Shown here: piece by piece, positions 28,553-37,342 of the stretch
Numbering within the stretch: the stretch's first letter is position 1
Layout of the letters: the number at the start of each line of letters is the position of its first letter
DNA from: Syntrophomonadaceae bacterium
GTDB taxonomy: Bacteria > Bacillota > Dethiobacteria > DTU022 > UBA8154
Length of the DNA stretch: 55,807 nucleotides
Direction of reading: 5' to 3'
NCBI GenBank assembly: GCA_003563385.1
Contig: PWRZ01000180.1
Coordinates: 1 to 55,807, forward strand
Made by a program: the position numbers and the translations under genes
Notes under the pieces: model-generated
Seen by the model: only the letters and a program-made list of their open reading frames with translations
The model's database searches: none
What the model was told of the DNA's origin: nothing

Positions 28553-29279
28553 GCCGCAGTCTATGCTGGAGACGACCTCTCATTTTTGTCCCGGCTGTCA
28601 TCACGGCACCGTCCACCGCCTCCTGTGCGAGGCCATCGACCACTACGGTATCAGAGAGAATACAGTTGGCGTGCCGGGAGTGGGCTGCGGTGTATTTCTA
28701 TACGATTACATTGATATAGACGTCTGCGAGGCCCCCCACGGCAGGGCCCCGGCGGTGGCAACGGGGATGAAGAGAGTTGCCCCGGAGAATTTCATTTTTA
28801 CTTACCAGGGAGACGGCGACCTGGGGGCGATCGGTTTTTCAGAGGTGGTACATACTGCCAACAGGGGGGAGAATATTACCGTTATCTTTGTTAACAACAG
28901 CGTATACGGTATGACCGGGGGGCAGATGGCCCCAACGACCCTCCTGGGCCAGCGTACCACTACCTCTCCCCGCGGAAGGGACCTGCGCAATGACGGCTAT
29001 CCCCTGCGCATGACCGAAATGCTGGCTGCGCTGGAAGGGGTGGTCTTTGCGGCGAGGGTTTCCCTGCACACGGCCGCCCATGTCAAAAAAGCACGTAAGG
29101 CCGTTATGAAAGCTTTCCATACTCAGCTGGAGGGCACCGGGTTTTCCTTCATTGAATTTATCAGTGCGTGCCCTACCAACTGGAATCTTTCTTCACAAGA
29201 ATCGGTCAATAGAATTGAAAAAGAAATTATTCCTTATTATAAGACGGGTATCTTCAAGGAAAAAGACGGGGGGGGTTAG
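28533..29279 (+). CDS. 2-oxoacid:ferredoxin oxidoreductase beta (TPP-binding) subunit
   Basis: FCPGCHHGTVHRLL, YQGDGDLGAIGFSEVVHTANRGENITVIFVNNSVYGMTGGQMAPTT. TTG start overlaps the alpha-subunit gene. Confidence 0.92.
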   Translation: MQKVFARPQSMLETTSHFCPGCHHGTVHRLLCEAIDHYGIRENTVGVPGVGCGVFLYDYIDIDVCEAPHGRAPAVATGMKRVAPENFIFTYQGDGDLGAIGFSEVVHTANRGENITVIFVNNSVYGMTGGQMAPTTLLGQRTTTSPRGRDLRNDGYPLRMTEMLAALEGVVFAARVSLHTAAHVKKARKAVMKAFHTQLEGTGFSFIEFISACPTNWNLSSQESVNRIEKEIIPYYKTGIFKEKDGGG

Positions 29280-29283
29280 ACAG

Positions 29284-29856
29284 ATGTATTACGATATAAT
29301 TCTTTCCGGGTTTGGAGGGCAGGGCATACTGCTGACGGGAGACCTGCTTGCCAGCGCCGCCATGCTGGAAGACAAACATGTTACCTGGATGCCTTCCTAC
29401 GGGGTGGAAATGAGAGGAGGCGCAGCCAGCTGCACGGTGGTAGTTTCCTCCACAAGAATCGGCTCCCCGATCAGCGAAAAAATCCAGGGACTGATAAGCA
29501 TGAGCAAACCGTCTCTTCTTAAATACCAGGGAAGGATAAGAAGCGGCGGCCTGCTGGTATTAAATACTTCCTTTGCAGATCCGGACCTGGTTGAGAGGGA
29601 AGATATAACAAAAATATGTTTGCCGGCCAGTGAGATAGCTTACCAGGAAGTAGGCGAGTACAAAATGGCCAACATGGTGGTTTTGGGAGCTTTTGCCGCG
29701 CACAGCGGGGTTGTGTCCCTGGAAAAGCTGGAAGAGGCGGCAGAGGTTTTGCTGACGGGCAGGAAAAAAAAGCTCGTTCCCGTGGTGAAAAAGGCCCTTA
29801 ACTGCGGCGGTAGTTATAAAAAATATGTCCGCGCGGTGCAGCCGGTTAAGGGTTAA
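29284..29856 (+). CDS. 2-oxoacid:ferredoxin oxidoreductase gamma subunit
   Basis: MYYDIILSGFGGQGILLTGDLLASAAMLEDKHVTWMPSYGVEMRGGAASCTVVVS. Internal ATG chosen over the longer track ORF at 29152. Confidence 0.92.
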   Translation: MYYDIILSGFGGQGILLTGDLLASAAMLEDKHVTWMPSYGVEMRGGAASCTVVVSSTRIGSPISEKIQGLISMSKPSLLKYQGRIRSGGLLVLNTSFADPDLVEREDITKICLPASEIAYQEVGEYKMANMVVLGAFAAHSGVVSLEKLEEAAEVLLTGRKKKLVPVVKKALNCGGSYKKYVRAVQPVKG

Positions 29857-29946
29857 TGGCGGGATTTTGCAAAAATAACGGGCAAAGGATTATTATTTAT
29901 GACAGATTCACATTTTCAGGGTAGACCCCCATGCCCCCACAGAACG

Positions 29947-29984
29947 AAAATTTTCAATGTGTCCCAAAATTTTCAATGTGTCCC
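29947..29984. repeat. Exact 19-bp direct tandem repeat (2 copies)
   Basis: AAAATTTTCAATGTGTCCC at 29947-29965 and 29966-29984; a third partial copy (gAAATTTT) follows. Confidence 0.9.
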
Positions 29985-29992
29985 GAAATTTT

Positions 29993-30033
29993 AAAGAGGA
30001 GCCCTCCGGAGTTAACGGGGAGGCTCCTCTTTG
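29993..30033 (+). terminator. Strong intergenic hairpin, probable terminator
   Basis: AAAGAGGAGCC ... GGCTCCTCTTT with 11-bp arms; A/T tails on both sides would allow bidirectional function. Confidence 0.75.
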
Positions 30034-30130
30034 TTAATTAATTTATGGCCCGAAAAGGAAAAAGAGGTATTTTTGGCGAATTATTCCGCTATAAATGTCG
30101 TTTGACCACTAAACCGGGGGGAGAAAGCTT

Positions 30131-31168
30131 TTGGGAGCTTACTATTTGTTTGTTTTAATTATTACCCTTATTTTTTTACTTTTCCTGGTTTTCTTTAGGA
30201 AAGCGTTTGTCGGGCTTACCGGCAGGGTCATTATTTTACTTATGTTATGGGCCTTTATCGCTTCTTCACTTTTTCCCGGGATTGTGAGCTTTCTGTCTCC
30301 GGCGCCCGCGCTGATGGCAGTATCATTTCTTGCCGTGGCCGGCGGGTATATTATTTACAGCAGGGCGGCGGAGACAAAAGAAACAGGGGAGGGCGCCGCT
30401 GCAGGGCATACCGGCCTGGAGAGAGACCTTCAGGTGGCCGGCGGCCCCGGGGCAAGTGGGCAGGTGGAGGCTCAAAGCCCTGTCTGCGGTGTACAGACAG
30501 GGGTGTCCCCGCTCCAACCGGCAGGGGTTACGGCAGGCGGCCATGCCTCTGATTCCTGTAAGAATTCTGTCCATGTTTCCGTGAGGGAAGGCGAAGAGAT
30601 AAGCGGAGAAGTCTCTTTTTCGGGGCCGATACCGGAAAAGGCGGAACCTGCCCGCAGCGCGGAGAGGCAGCGGGAGCGGGAAGGCAGGCCCCCGCTTTCG
30701 GAAGAAGGCGGGGAAACGTTCCCTGAAGATACTGCCAGCACAGAAACCAGCCCTAAAAGGGAGGGAAAGGAGGTTTTATTATTGCCACGGGGGGATAGGC
30801 CTTTAAATACCCTTGTAAACAGTGCTTACCAGGCCAAAGAAAAAGATGAACTGACCCTGGCCACAGAGCTTTTCAGCGAGGTGCTTTCCAGGACCGATGA
30901 CATTAATCTCAAGGGGATGGCGCTGACAGAGCTGATTTTTCTTTACAGGGACCAGGGGAGGTACCTGGAGGCAGCTGATATGATCGGGGAATTTTTAGCG
31001 GGGCACTCTTCTTCCCTGGAGCCTACCCTGAGCCGTTATTACAGGCAGATGTTTGCCTATATGCAGACCGTTGACGAGCTGTTAAAAAAGGCCAAAAGTC
31101 CTGGGCTTCCGTTTCCCCAGGTACCGCACTTGATTAAAATGAGCGCCGAAAAGGTATTGAAGGAGTAG
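30131..31168 (+). CDS. Membrane-anchored hypothetical protein, C-terminal TPR-like region
   Basis: N-terminal hydrophobic segments, low-complexity charged linker, helical C-terminal 'LNTLVNSAYQAKEKDELTLATELFSEVLSRTDDINLKGMALTELIFLYRDQGRYLEAADMIGEFL'. Confidence 0.65.
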   Translation: MGAYYLFVLIITLIFLLFLVFFRKAFVGLTGRVIILLMLWAFIASSLFPGIVSFLSPAPALMAVSFLAVAGGYIIYSRAAETKETGEGAAAGHTGLERDLQVAGGPGASGQVEAQSPVCGVQTGVSPLQPAGVTAGGHASDSCKNSVHVSVREGEEISGEVSFSGPIPEKAEPARSAERQREREGRPPLSEEGGETFPEDTASTETSPKREGKEVLLLPRGDRPLNTLVNSAYQAKEKDELTLATELFSEVLSRTDDINLKGMALTELIFLYRDQGRYLEAADMIGEFLAGHSSSLEPTLSRYYRQMFAYMQTVDELLKKAKSPGLPFPQVPHLIKMSAEKVLKE

Positions 31169-32053
31169 GTGCAAAAAAACGTGGGAGGGTTAAAGAAAGT
31201 GAAAAAGAGCAAGGAAATAATCGGTTCCCCTGTTATCAGCATTGCTGATGGCATACAGGTCGATACTGTCAAAGGCCTCGTTGTTAACGCAGAACAAAAA
31301 AGCGTAGAGTTTCTGCTCCTGGATGAGCGTGAAAGAGCCAGTGAGTTGAGGGGAATCCCCTTTCGCTCGGCTGAAGGTGTGGGGGAGTTTGCGGTCACTG
31401 TAGGAAACAAGAGCAGTATTATTGATGTTATGAAAGTGGGGGCGCTCCAGGAGCTTATTGAAAAAGATATCAATGTAATTGGCACAAAAGTTATTACCTG
31501 CAAGGGAAAGTACCTGGGCGAAGTTACGGAGTTCTCCATGAATACGGAAAACGGGGCACTGGTTGAATTTTATTACAAGGGCGAAGGAGACGAGGAAAAA
31601 GCTGTTCCGGCAAAAGATGTTATTACCGTCGGCAAAGAAGTACTCGTTGTTAAGGAAACGGTGCCCCTGCAGGGAGCGGGGGGAGAACCGGCGGTAGTGG
31701 AGACAGGGGAAGAGGCCAAAAATTTTAACCAGGGAGATGATCGGTCGCAAGAAGGTGCCGTCCTTACCAGCACGAGGGAGAAAGAGGAGCTTTTGAGCCC
31801 TTCTCCCACGCCCTCTGCCACGGCTGAAGAGAGCACCGCTGCTGAGAAAAAAGGCGACCTGGATCCCGCGGAAATATTTATCCAGCGTCAGCGCCAGTAT
31901 GTTATTGGCAAGCCTTTGTTAAAAGATGTAAAAACTGATCAGGGAGAGGTCCTGGCCTGGGAAAATGAGGTGGTCACAGAAGAGCTTTTCAATCGCATAA
32001 AGGCCCTCGGGGCACAGAAGCTGATGGAACTGGCCATGTCTGTCAGGGAGTAG
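31169..32053 (+). CDS. PRC-barrel domain protein (apparently two PRC-barrel-like segments)
   Basis: SKEIIGSPVISIADGIQVDTVKGLVVNAEQKSVEFLLLD... and INVIGTKVITCKGKYLGEVTEFSMNTENGALVEFYY. Start uncertain (31169 or 31199). Confidence 0.7.
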   Translation: MQKNVGGLKKVKKSKEIIGSPVISIADGIQVDTVKGLVVNAEQKSVEFLLLDERERASELRGIPFRSAEGVGEFAVTVGNKSSIIDVMKVGALQELIEKDINVIGTKVITCKGKYLGEVTEFSMNTENGALVEFYYKGEGDEEKAVPAKDVITVGKEVLVVKETVPLQGAGGEPAVVETGEEAKNFNQGDDRSQEGAVLTSTREKEELLSPSPTPSATAEESTAAEKKGDLDPAEIFIQRQRQYVIGKPLLKDVKTDQGEVLAWENEVVTEELFNRIKALGAQKLMELAMSVRE

Positions 32054-32123
32054 AGCTGAATAGTTAAAAATTGTAAGCTTAACTGTTTTTACTTTGACCG
32101 TTTTACTTGGGAGGGGTTAACGA

Positions 32124-33476
32124 GTGGCTGGTTCTCAGCGCAAGGTCTTGCTTGTGCTGCTGTTGTTAATTCATGTCCTGGTAGGCACCGGTGGAGGGAT
32201 TGGAGCGGCCTTCTATCATTACCGGCACAATGATATTGTCTGCCCCGGTGCAGTAATATCGAGGGTGCCTGTTGGCGGGTTGAATTATAAAGAAGCCCGG
32301 GAGCTTTTAAACGAGCAGTTGAAATCGCCTTCTTACCTGTCTTTTACCTGGAAGGAAAGCGCATTTCGGGTTGATCTCGATGAAAATGTGGCCCGCTTTG
32401 CTCTTGACAGAGCGTTCCAGGATGCCGCGGAGCTGTGCAGTATCAATAGAGAGTGGCACCATTTTTTTAACGTGGTCAGGTGGTTCCCCCACGGCAGGGA
32501 TATAATAGCCCCCCTAACTGTCTCTTACCCTCATCTAAAAGAGATGATCGAGGATTTAAAGAGTGAGGTGGTGAAGGAACCCGAAGATGCCACGATAATA
32601 ATTGAAGAAGGCCACCCCCGGGTGCTCGCGGAAAAACAGGGACGTAAAATCGATATCAACAAAAGTATCGAAACAGCAGTTCAGTATCTTGCGGAGGGCT
32701 GCTATGAACAGATACCTTTACAGGTAAAAATTGTCCAACCGGCAGTTACAGCTAAAAGCCTCCCTGATTACAGCGCCGTTTTGGCATACCATGAAACTCC
32801 GCTGGATGAAGACAACACCGACAGGAACTATAACATCATGCTGGCATTGCGTGCCATCCACGGGATCGTAATCGAGCCGGGGGAGGTGTTTTCATTTAAC
32901 GAGACGATCGGCCCGGTTACCGCCAAAAAAGGCTACAGGGAGGTCCTCGTCATCAGGAACAGGAAATTTGTACCCGGGATTGGCGGGGGCATTTGCCAGG
33001 TAGCTACTACCTTGTACGGTGTTGCCTTAAGAACAGAGCTGGAAATAGTGCAGCGGTCAAACCACAGCAGGCCCGTTTCTTATGTCCCCCTGGGCCAGGA
33101 TGCCACTGTGGCCCAGCATATAATAGACTTGAAGATAAGGAACAACCGTGACTTCCCGGTTATGCTTGTCGGAGATATGAACAGCTACCTGCGAATCGTC
33201 CTTTTTGGTGCTGAAAGCGACCCCCACCGCGAAGTGAAAATTGTAAGTGAAGATATAGAAACGATCTCGCCGCGGCTGCTGGAACAGCCCGACCCAAGCC
33301 TGCCCGTTGGGGTCAGGCAGCAAGTCCAGGAAGGAGAGGAAGGCTACCGCGTAAACGTTTACCGTGTTTTCTATGAGGAAGGCGTGGAGGCCGAAAGAGA
33401 ACTTGTTTCCACCGATGTATACCTTCCTGTTAATGAGGTTGTCAGGGTTGGGATAAAGAAGCAAATAAATAAGTAA
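32124..33476 (+). CDS. VanW family protein with peptidoglycan-binding-like N-terminal region
   Basis: DRNYNIMLALRAIHGIVIEPGEVFSFNETIGPVTAKKGYREVLVIRNRKFVPGIGGGICQVATTLYGVALRTELEIVQRSNHSRPVSYVPLGQDATV. Confidence 0.9.
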   Translation: MAGSQRKVLLVLLLLIHVLVGTGGGIGAAFYHYRHNDIVCPGAVISRVPVGGLNYKEARELLNEQLKSPSYLSFTWKESAFRVDLDENVARFALDRAFQDAAELCSINREWHHFFNVVRWFPHGRDIIAPLTVSYPHLKEMIEDLKSEVVKEPEDATIIIEEGHPRVLAEKQGRKIDINKSIETAVQYLAEGCYEQIPLQVKIVQPAVTAKSLPDYSAVLAYHETPLDEDNTDRNYNIMLALRAIHGIVIEPGEVFSFNETIGPVTAKKGYREVLVIRNRKFVPGIGGGICQVATTLYGVALRTELEIVQRSNHSRPVSYVPLGQDATVAQHIIDLKIRNNRDFPVMLVGDMNSYLRIVLFGAESDPHREVKIVSEDIETISPRLLEQPDPSLPVGVRQQVQEGEEGYRVNVYRVFYEEGVEAERELVSTDVYLPVNEVVRVGIKKQINK

Positions 33477-33708
33477 CAGCACCTCCACTTAGTGAACCTT
33501 TTTGCTTCGCTGTACAGATTGAGCGGGCTGCATCATCTTGCCATCATCAGGTAGTTGCTATTTACGAACTTGCAAGCATCCGCTTCGGCAGCATTTTTGC
33601 TGTTGGGGCTGGAGGGAGCTTTTTATTGTTGATGATCTCAGCAGGCCTGTCCAAAGCGGGGTACGCACTGGGTTCGAACTGACACGGGTATGAATGGGTT
33701 ATGAATGG

Positions 33709-33744
33709 ATATAGAGATAAATATAGAGATAGATATAGAAATGG
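33709..33744. repeat. 12-nt imperfect tandem repeat (3 copies)
   Basis: atatagagataa / atatagagatag / atatagaaatgg. Confidence 0.8.
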
Positions 33745-33751
33745 TGAAGTA

Positions 33752-35218
33752 ATGTTTCCTTTTATGCATTTTCTATTAACAACGGCCCAAAAGCGGGGCA
33801 TTTCCCTCTACATTGTAGGCGGATTTGTCCGAGATATCCTGCTGGGCCGCGACAGCTATGACCTGGACATGGTAACAACGATGAACCCGCGTGCACTGGG
33901 ACTGGAGATTGCTGAGCATGCTGGAGGGCATTATTTTGAACTGAACGTGGAGCATGCAACCTCGAGAATTTACCTGGTACATGAAGGCACTGACTGGGAG
34001 GTGGATGTCGGTCCCTTGAAAGGGAGGAATATAATGGAGGACCTCCAGAAAAGAGATTTCACTGTCAATGCCATGGGCATATCTATAGAAGATTTTTCCC
34101 GGAAAAAAGACTGGTGGAACTATGTCCTGGACCCTACCGGCGGCAGGACAGACCTGCAAAAAAGATTGCTCCGGGTCACCGGCGAAGAAGCCTTACACAA
34201 AGACCCCATCCGTATCTTGAGGGGTATTCGCCTTTCCTCCAAGCTGGATTTTTTAATAGAAGAAAAAACAGTGCAGCTCTTTGAAACAAACAGGGCCCTC
34301 CTTTCCGGGGTGGCGGGGGAAAGACTGAAACTGGAAATGGGTAGGCTGCTCGAAAAACCGGCGGCGCGTTCTTTTGAACAAATGTATCATCTTCAACTGA
34401 TGGAGGAGCTGTTACCGCCGCTGGGTGAACTGATGGAGAGAAGCTGGAAATATTACAGCCCCCGCGGCCTGGAGCATTCACTGCTCACCCTTAATTATTT
34501 TGAAAGTATAACAGATGATATGCCTTTCCCCATGCACTGGGAAAAAATGCTCCAGCTATACCTGGACAAAAAAGTAAAGGGCGGCTGGAAGGTAAGGCAG
34601 ATCCTGAAGCTGGCCGCTTTCTTACACAATATTGTCGGTTATTCTGCTGTCCCTCCTGATAAAAATACCGGGGAGGTGCTGCAGAGAAAGGAAGCCGGAT
34701 ACGTGCGTAACTACAGCAGGCGCTTGCACATGAGCCGGGAGGAAGAAAAAAAGCTCGACAGGTTCGTCCTTTATTATATATATCCTTTATGGCTGTACAG
34801 GGTCCCGCACCGGACCGGTGGAACTCTTTATGGTTTTTACAGGGCTCTTGGCACTGATACCCCCGGTATCCTGCTGCTGTCCCTGGTCGATTACTATGCT
34901 TTGTGGGATCTTCTTCCCGCCAGGGAAAAAGAGTATCTGCCATCCCCCAGGGAATACAAAAAGTTCATCGATAACCTGCTTTACCGGTATTTCTTTGAAG
35001 AAGAAAGGTATGTGCGTCCTCCTTCCCTAATTGCCGGGAGCGAGATAATGGACCGCTTGGGTATTGATGAAGGGCCGCTGGTCGGCTGGATCCTGGAGAT
35101 AATTGCGGAAGCACAGGCAGAAGGTACTGTTACAACCAGGAAAGAGGCTATTGACCTGGCTAAAAAAGAATACCGCAGCATACGCAATGGAAAGGAGAGA
35201 ATTGGAAGAAGTGTTTGA
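33752..35218 (+). CDS. CCA tRNA nucleotidyltransferase / poly(A) polymerase family protein
   Basis: LYIVGGFVRDILLGRDSYDLDMVTT; KRDFTVNAMGI; GEEALHKDPIRILRGIRLSSKLDF. The track start 33701 would include the 12-nt repeat. Confidence 0.88.
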   Translation: MFPFMHFLLTTAQKRGISLYIVGGFVRDILLGRDSYDLDMVTTMNPRALGLEIAEHAGGHYFELNVEHATSRIYLVHEGTDWEVDVGPLKGRNIMEDLQKRDFTVNAMGISIEDFSRKKDWWNYVLDPTGGRTDLQKRLLRVTGEEALHKDPIRILRGIRLSSKLDFLIEEKTVQLFETNRALLSGVAGERLKLEMGRLLEKPAARSFEQMYHLQLMEELLPPLGELMERSWKYYSPRGLEHSLLTLNYFESITDDMPFPMHWEKMLQLYLDKKVKGGWKVRQILKLAAFLHNIVGYSAVPPDKNTGEVLQRKEAGYVRNYSRRLHMSREEEKKLDRFVLYYIYPLWLYRVPHRTGGTLYGFYRALGTDTPGILLLSLVDYYALWDLLPAREKEYLPSPREYKKFIDNLLYRYFFEEERYVRPPSLIAGSEIMDRLGIDEGPLVGWILEIIAEAQAEGTVTTRKEAIDLAKKEYRSIRNGKERIGRSV

Positions 35219-35272
35219 CAATTGTTTGCACGGGTGTTACAATTTTAAAGAAGTGTTTAAATATTTATTCTG

Positions 35273-35358
35273 TTTCCGCCAGGGCAAACTTACTGAAAAG
35301 TAAGGACGCAAAGCTATGGGTCTAAAGCGGTACAGCTAGGACTGCCAGGCTGCCGGAA
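35273..35358 (+). ncRNA. Cyclic di-GMP-I (GEMM-I) riboswitch aptamer
   Basis: CCGCCAGGGCAAAC-CTTACT-GAAA-AGTAAG-GACGCAAAGCTATGGGTCTAAAG...GCTAGGACTGCCAGGCTGCCGG: GCAAAC, GAAA tetraloop hairpin, GACGCAAAGC core and tetraloop-receptor arm (GCCAGG). Confidence 0.93.
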
Positions 35359-35398
35359 AAGCTTTATGTAGTCAAGTCTTCTGCATATTGCTGATCAT

Positions 35399-35443
35399 CG
35401 CAGTCACTGCTACCGTTAAAGGTGGTCTGGGGCTGCGTTTTTT
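35399..35443 (+). terminator. Candidate riboswitch expression-platform terminator
   Basis: CGCAG..CTACC-gttaaa-GGTGG..CTGCG followed by TTTTTT, between the aptamer and the DUF342 ORF. Confidence 0.65.
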
Positions 35444-35494
35444 AAATTTGTTTGCCGGAACAGGGCTATCCAGCTCGGGAGGTGGGATTAGCAG

Positions 35495-37309
35495 ATGAGT
35501 GATCATATATCTCTTAGAGAAAGCGGAGAAGGGGAAGATGGACGGTGGGAAATAAAGGACGGCCGTTTGATTGTGACTGATCCACTTGGGGAAGGACTTC
35601 CTGTTGTGGTTGTGCCTCATCAGCGCGCGGAGATAAAAGTAAACGACCAAATTGTTAATGCTCCCCTCCGTGTTGCTTCCAGTGACAGAGTGGAGATTGT
35701 ACCGCTTGTTGAAGAAATACCCGGTTACATAGAAGTTATAATTGACGAAGGTGGGATGCAGGCAAGTGTCAGGGTGATGCCGCGCCAGGTTAAAAAGATG
35801 AAGCTCAAAGACACCGCCGGCTGGCAGGAACTGGAGCTTTTCTTCGAAGAAGATGAAGTAAGTGAAACCGGCGAGGTAACTGAAGAGGATATTAATGCCG
35901 CGCTGAGGGAAAAGGGCGTTGTCTCCGGTATCAATTCTTTCCTGGTCAAAAAGGCTGTCAAAAAGGCCGGCAAAGAGTGGGAGGTTGTGGCCAGGGGTAA
36001 AGAGATGAAAAAAGGCAGGGACGGCTATGTGGAGTTATTTTTTAACCCCTCTACCAGGATTTCTTCCTACGATGACAGTGACCTGGCCAGGGTGGATTAC
36101 AAGGAAAAGGTGGTAATACCCTCTGTAAAGGAGGGGGACAAGCTGGCTTATATACACCCACCTGTTCCTGGAGAGCCGGGCCAACTGGTTACCGGTGAAG
36201 TAATAGAACCCCCTCCAGTGCACGAGGTTGCTGTTGTCTGCAAGGAAGGCTGTGAGCTTGATGGGGAAGGCAGTGTTCTGGCAACAAGTGCCGGCAGGCC
36301 CGCCGCAGAAGGGAAACATAACGAAAAAATCAGGGTGGTGCCTCTTTATGTGCACAGCGGCGATGTAGATCTCAAGAGCGGCAACCTGCGTTTTAAGGGT
36401 GCAATCAGGGTAACCGGTGACATTCTTGAGGGTATGACAGTAGAGAGCCATGGAGACCTTGAAGTCCTCGGCAATACCGCAGGTGCGGAGATAATTGCCG
36501 GAGGCAGGGCTATTTTTAATAAAAACGTTATCAATTCAACGGTTGCCTCGGGGATATTAAAGGATCTTTATGCGAAACTGCTTCCCTATCTCCAGGAAAT
36601 TGAAGTGATAGTAACGGCAATGACGGAAGGGATAGAGCAGCTGGGCGAGACCCTGGTCAGCAAGGGCAAGCAGCTGGGGGAACAGGAAATGATGCGCCTA
36701 TCGAAGCTCATTGCCCAGAAAAAGTACAGCAACCTGCCCGATTTGGTAAAAGAAGCCCTGGGTGTATGCGGGAAAGCGAAGTTTCCTCCCCCGGCAAACA
36801 TTGCCGGAACAATGGAGGAAATAGGGCGGTTTTTAAGACAGCTGGAGGGGGAAGGCGTGCTCAGCGATTACCTGAAGGAGCTGGACGAGGATATTAAATC
36901 GGCTATTGCTTTTCTTGAAAAGGGACAGAAAATGCCCGGAGATGTGGTTGCGAATTACGTGCAAAACTGCCGTGTCCAGTCAGGCGGGAACATTATTATC
37001 AAAGGGGCCGGCTGCTACAATTCTCAATTCAGCGCCGGGGGAGATGTCCATATTAAAGGCGTCTTCCGGGGTGGAGAAATTAGGGCTGCCGGCAATGTCG
37101 ATATAGGAGAGGCCGGGTCCCCGGGGCTGCTCATGAAGCAGGGTCGAATCTACCTGGCCGCAGGCTCTATTGCCCGGTTCCAGAAGATATACGAAAATGT
37201 ACAGCTGTTTTTCGGCAAACGCTCCTATAAATTTTCAGAAGACAGGGGCAGTGTCAAAGTATATTATTCGCCGCCGCCAGAGGATTCCGTAAAGATAGTA
37301 CATATATAA
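35495..37309 (+). CDS. FapA / DUF342 domain protein
   Basis: VDLKSGNLRFKGAIRVTGDILEGMTVESHGDLEVLGNTAGAEIIAGGRAIFNKNVINS... and C-terminal beta-repeat 'GGNIIIKGAGCYNSQFSAGGDVHIKGVFRGGEIRAAGNVDIGEAGSP'. Confidence 0.88.
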   Translation: MSDHISLRESGEGEDGRWEIKDGRLIVTDPLGEGLPVVVVPHQRAEIKVNDQIVNAPLRVASSDRVEIVPLVEEIPGYIEVIIDEGGMQASVRVMPRQVKKMKLKDTAGWQELELFFEEDEVSETGEVTEEDINAALREKGVVSGINSFLVKKAVKKAGKEWEVVARGKEMKKGRDGYVELFFNPSTRISSYDDSDLARVDYKEKVVIPSVKEGDKLAYIHPPVPGEPGQLVTGEVIEPPPVHEVAVVCKEGCELDGEGSVLATSAGRPAAEGKHNEKIRVVPLYVHSGDVDLKSGNLRFKGAIRVTGDILEGMTVESHGDLEVLGNTAGAEIIAGGRAIFNKNVINSTVASGILKDLYAKLLPYLQEIEVIVTAMTEGIEQLGETLVSKGKQLGEQEMMRLSKLIAQKKYSNLPDLVKEALGVCGKAKFPPPANIAGTMEEIGRFLRQLEGEGVLSDYLKELDEDIKSAIAFLEKGQKMPGDVVANYVQNCRVQSGGNIIIKGAGCYNSQFSAGGDVHIKGVFRGGEIRAAGNVDIGEAGSPGLLMKQGRIYLAAGSIARFQKIYENVQLFFGKRSYKFSEDRGSVKVYYSPPPEDSVKIVHI

Positions 37310-37342
37310 AGGCAGGCGTCGGCCTTTTCCCCTTCCCTTTTT

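Noticed and set aside
33660-33690. tRNA-like 'gggttcgaactg' T-loop motif
   Set aside because: No matching T-stem pairing and no anticodon or acceptor arms nearby.
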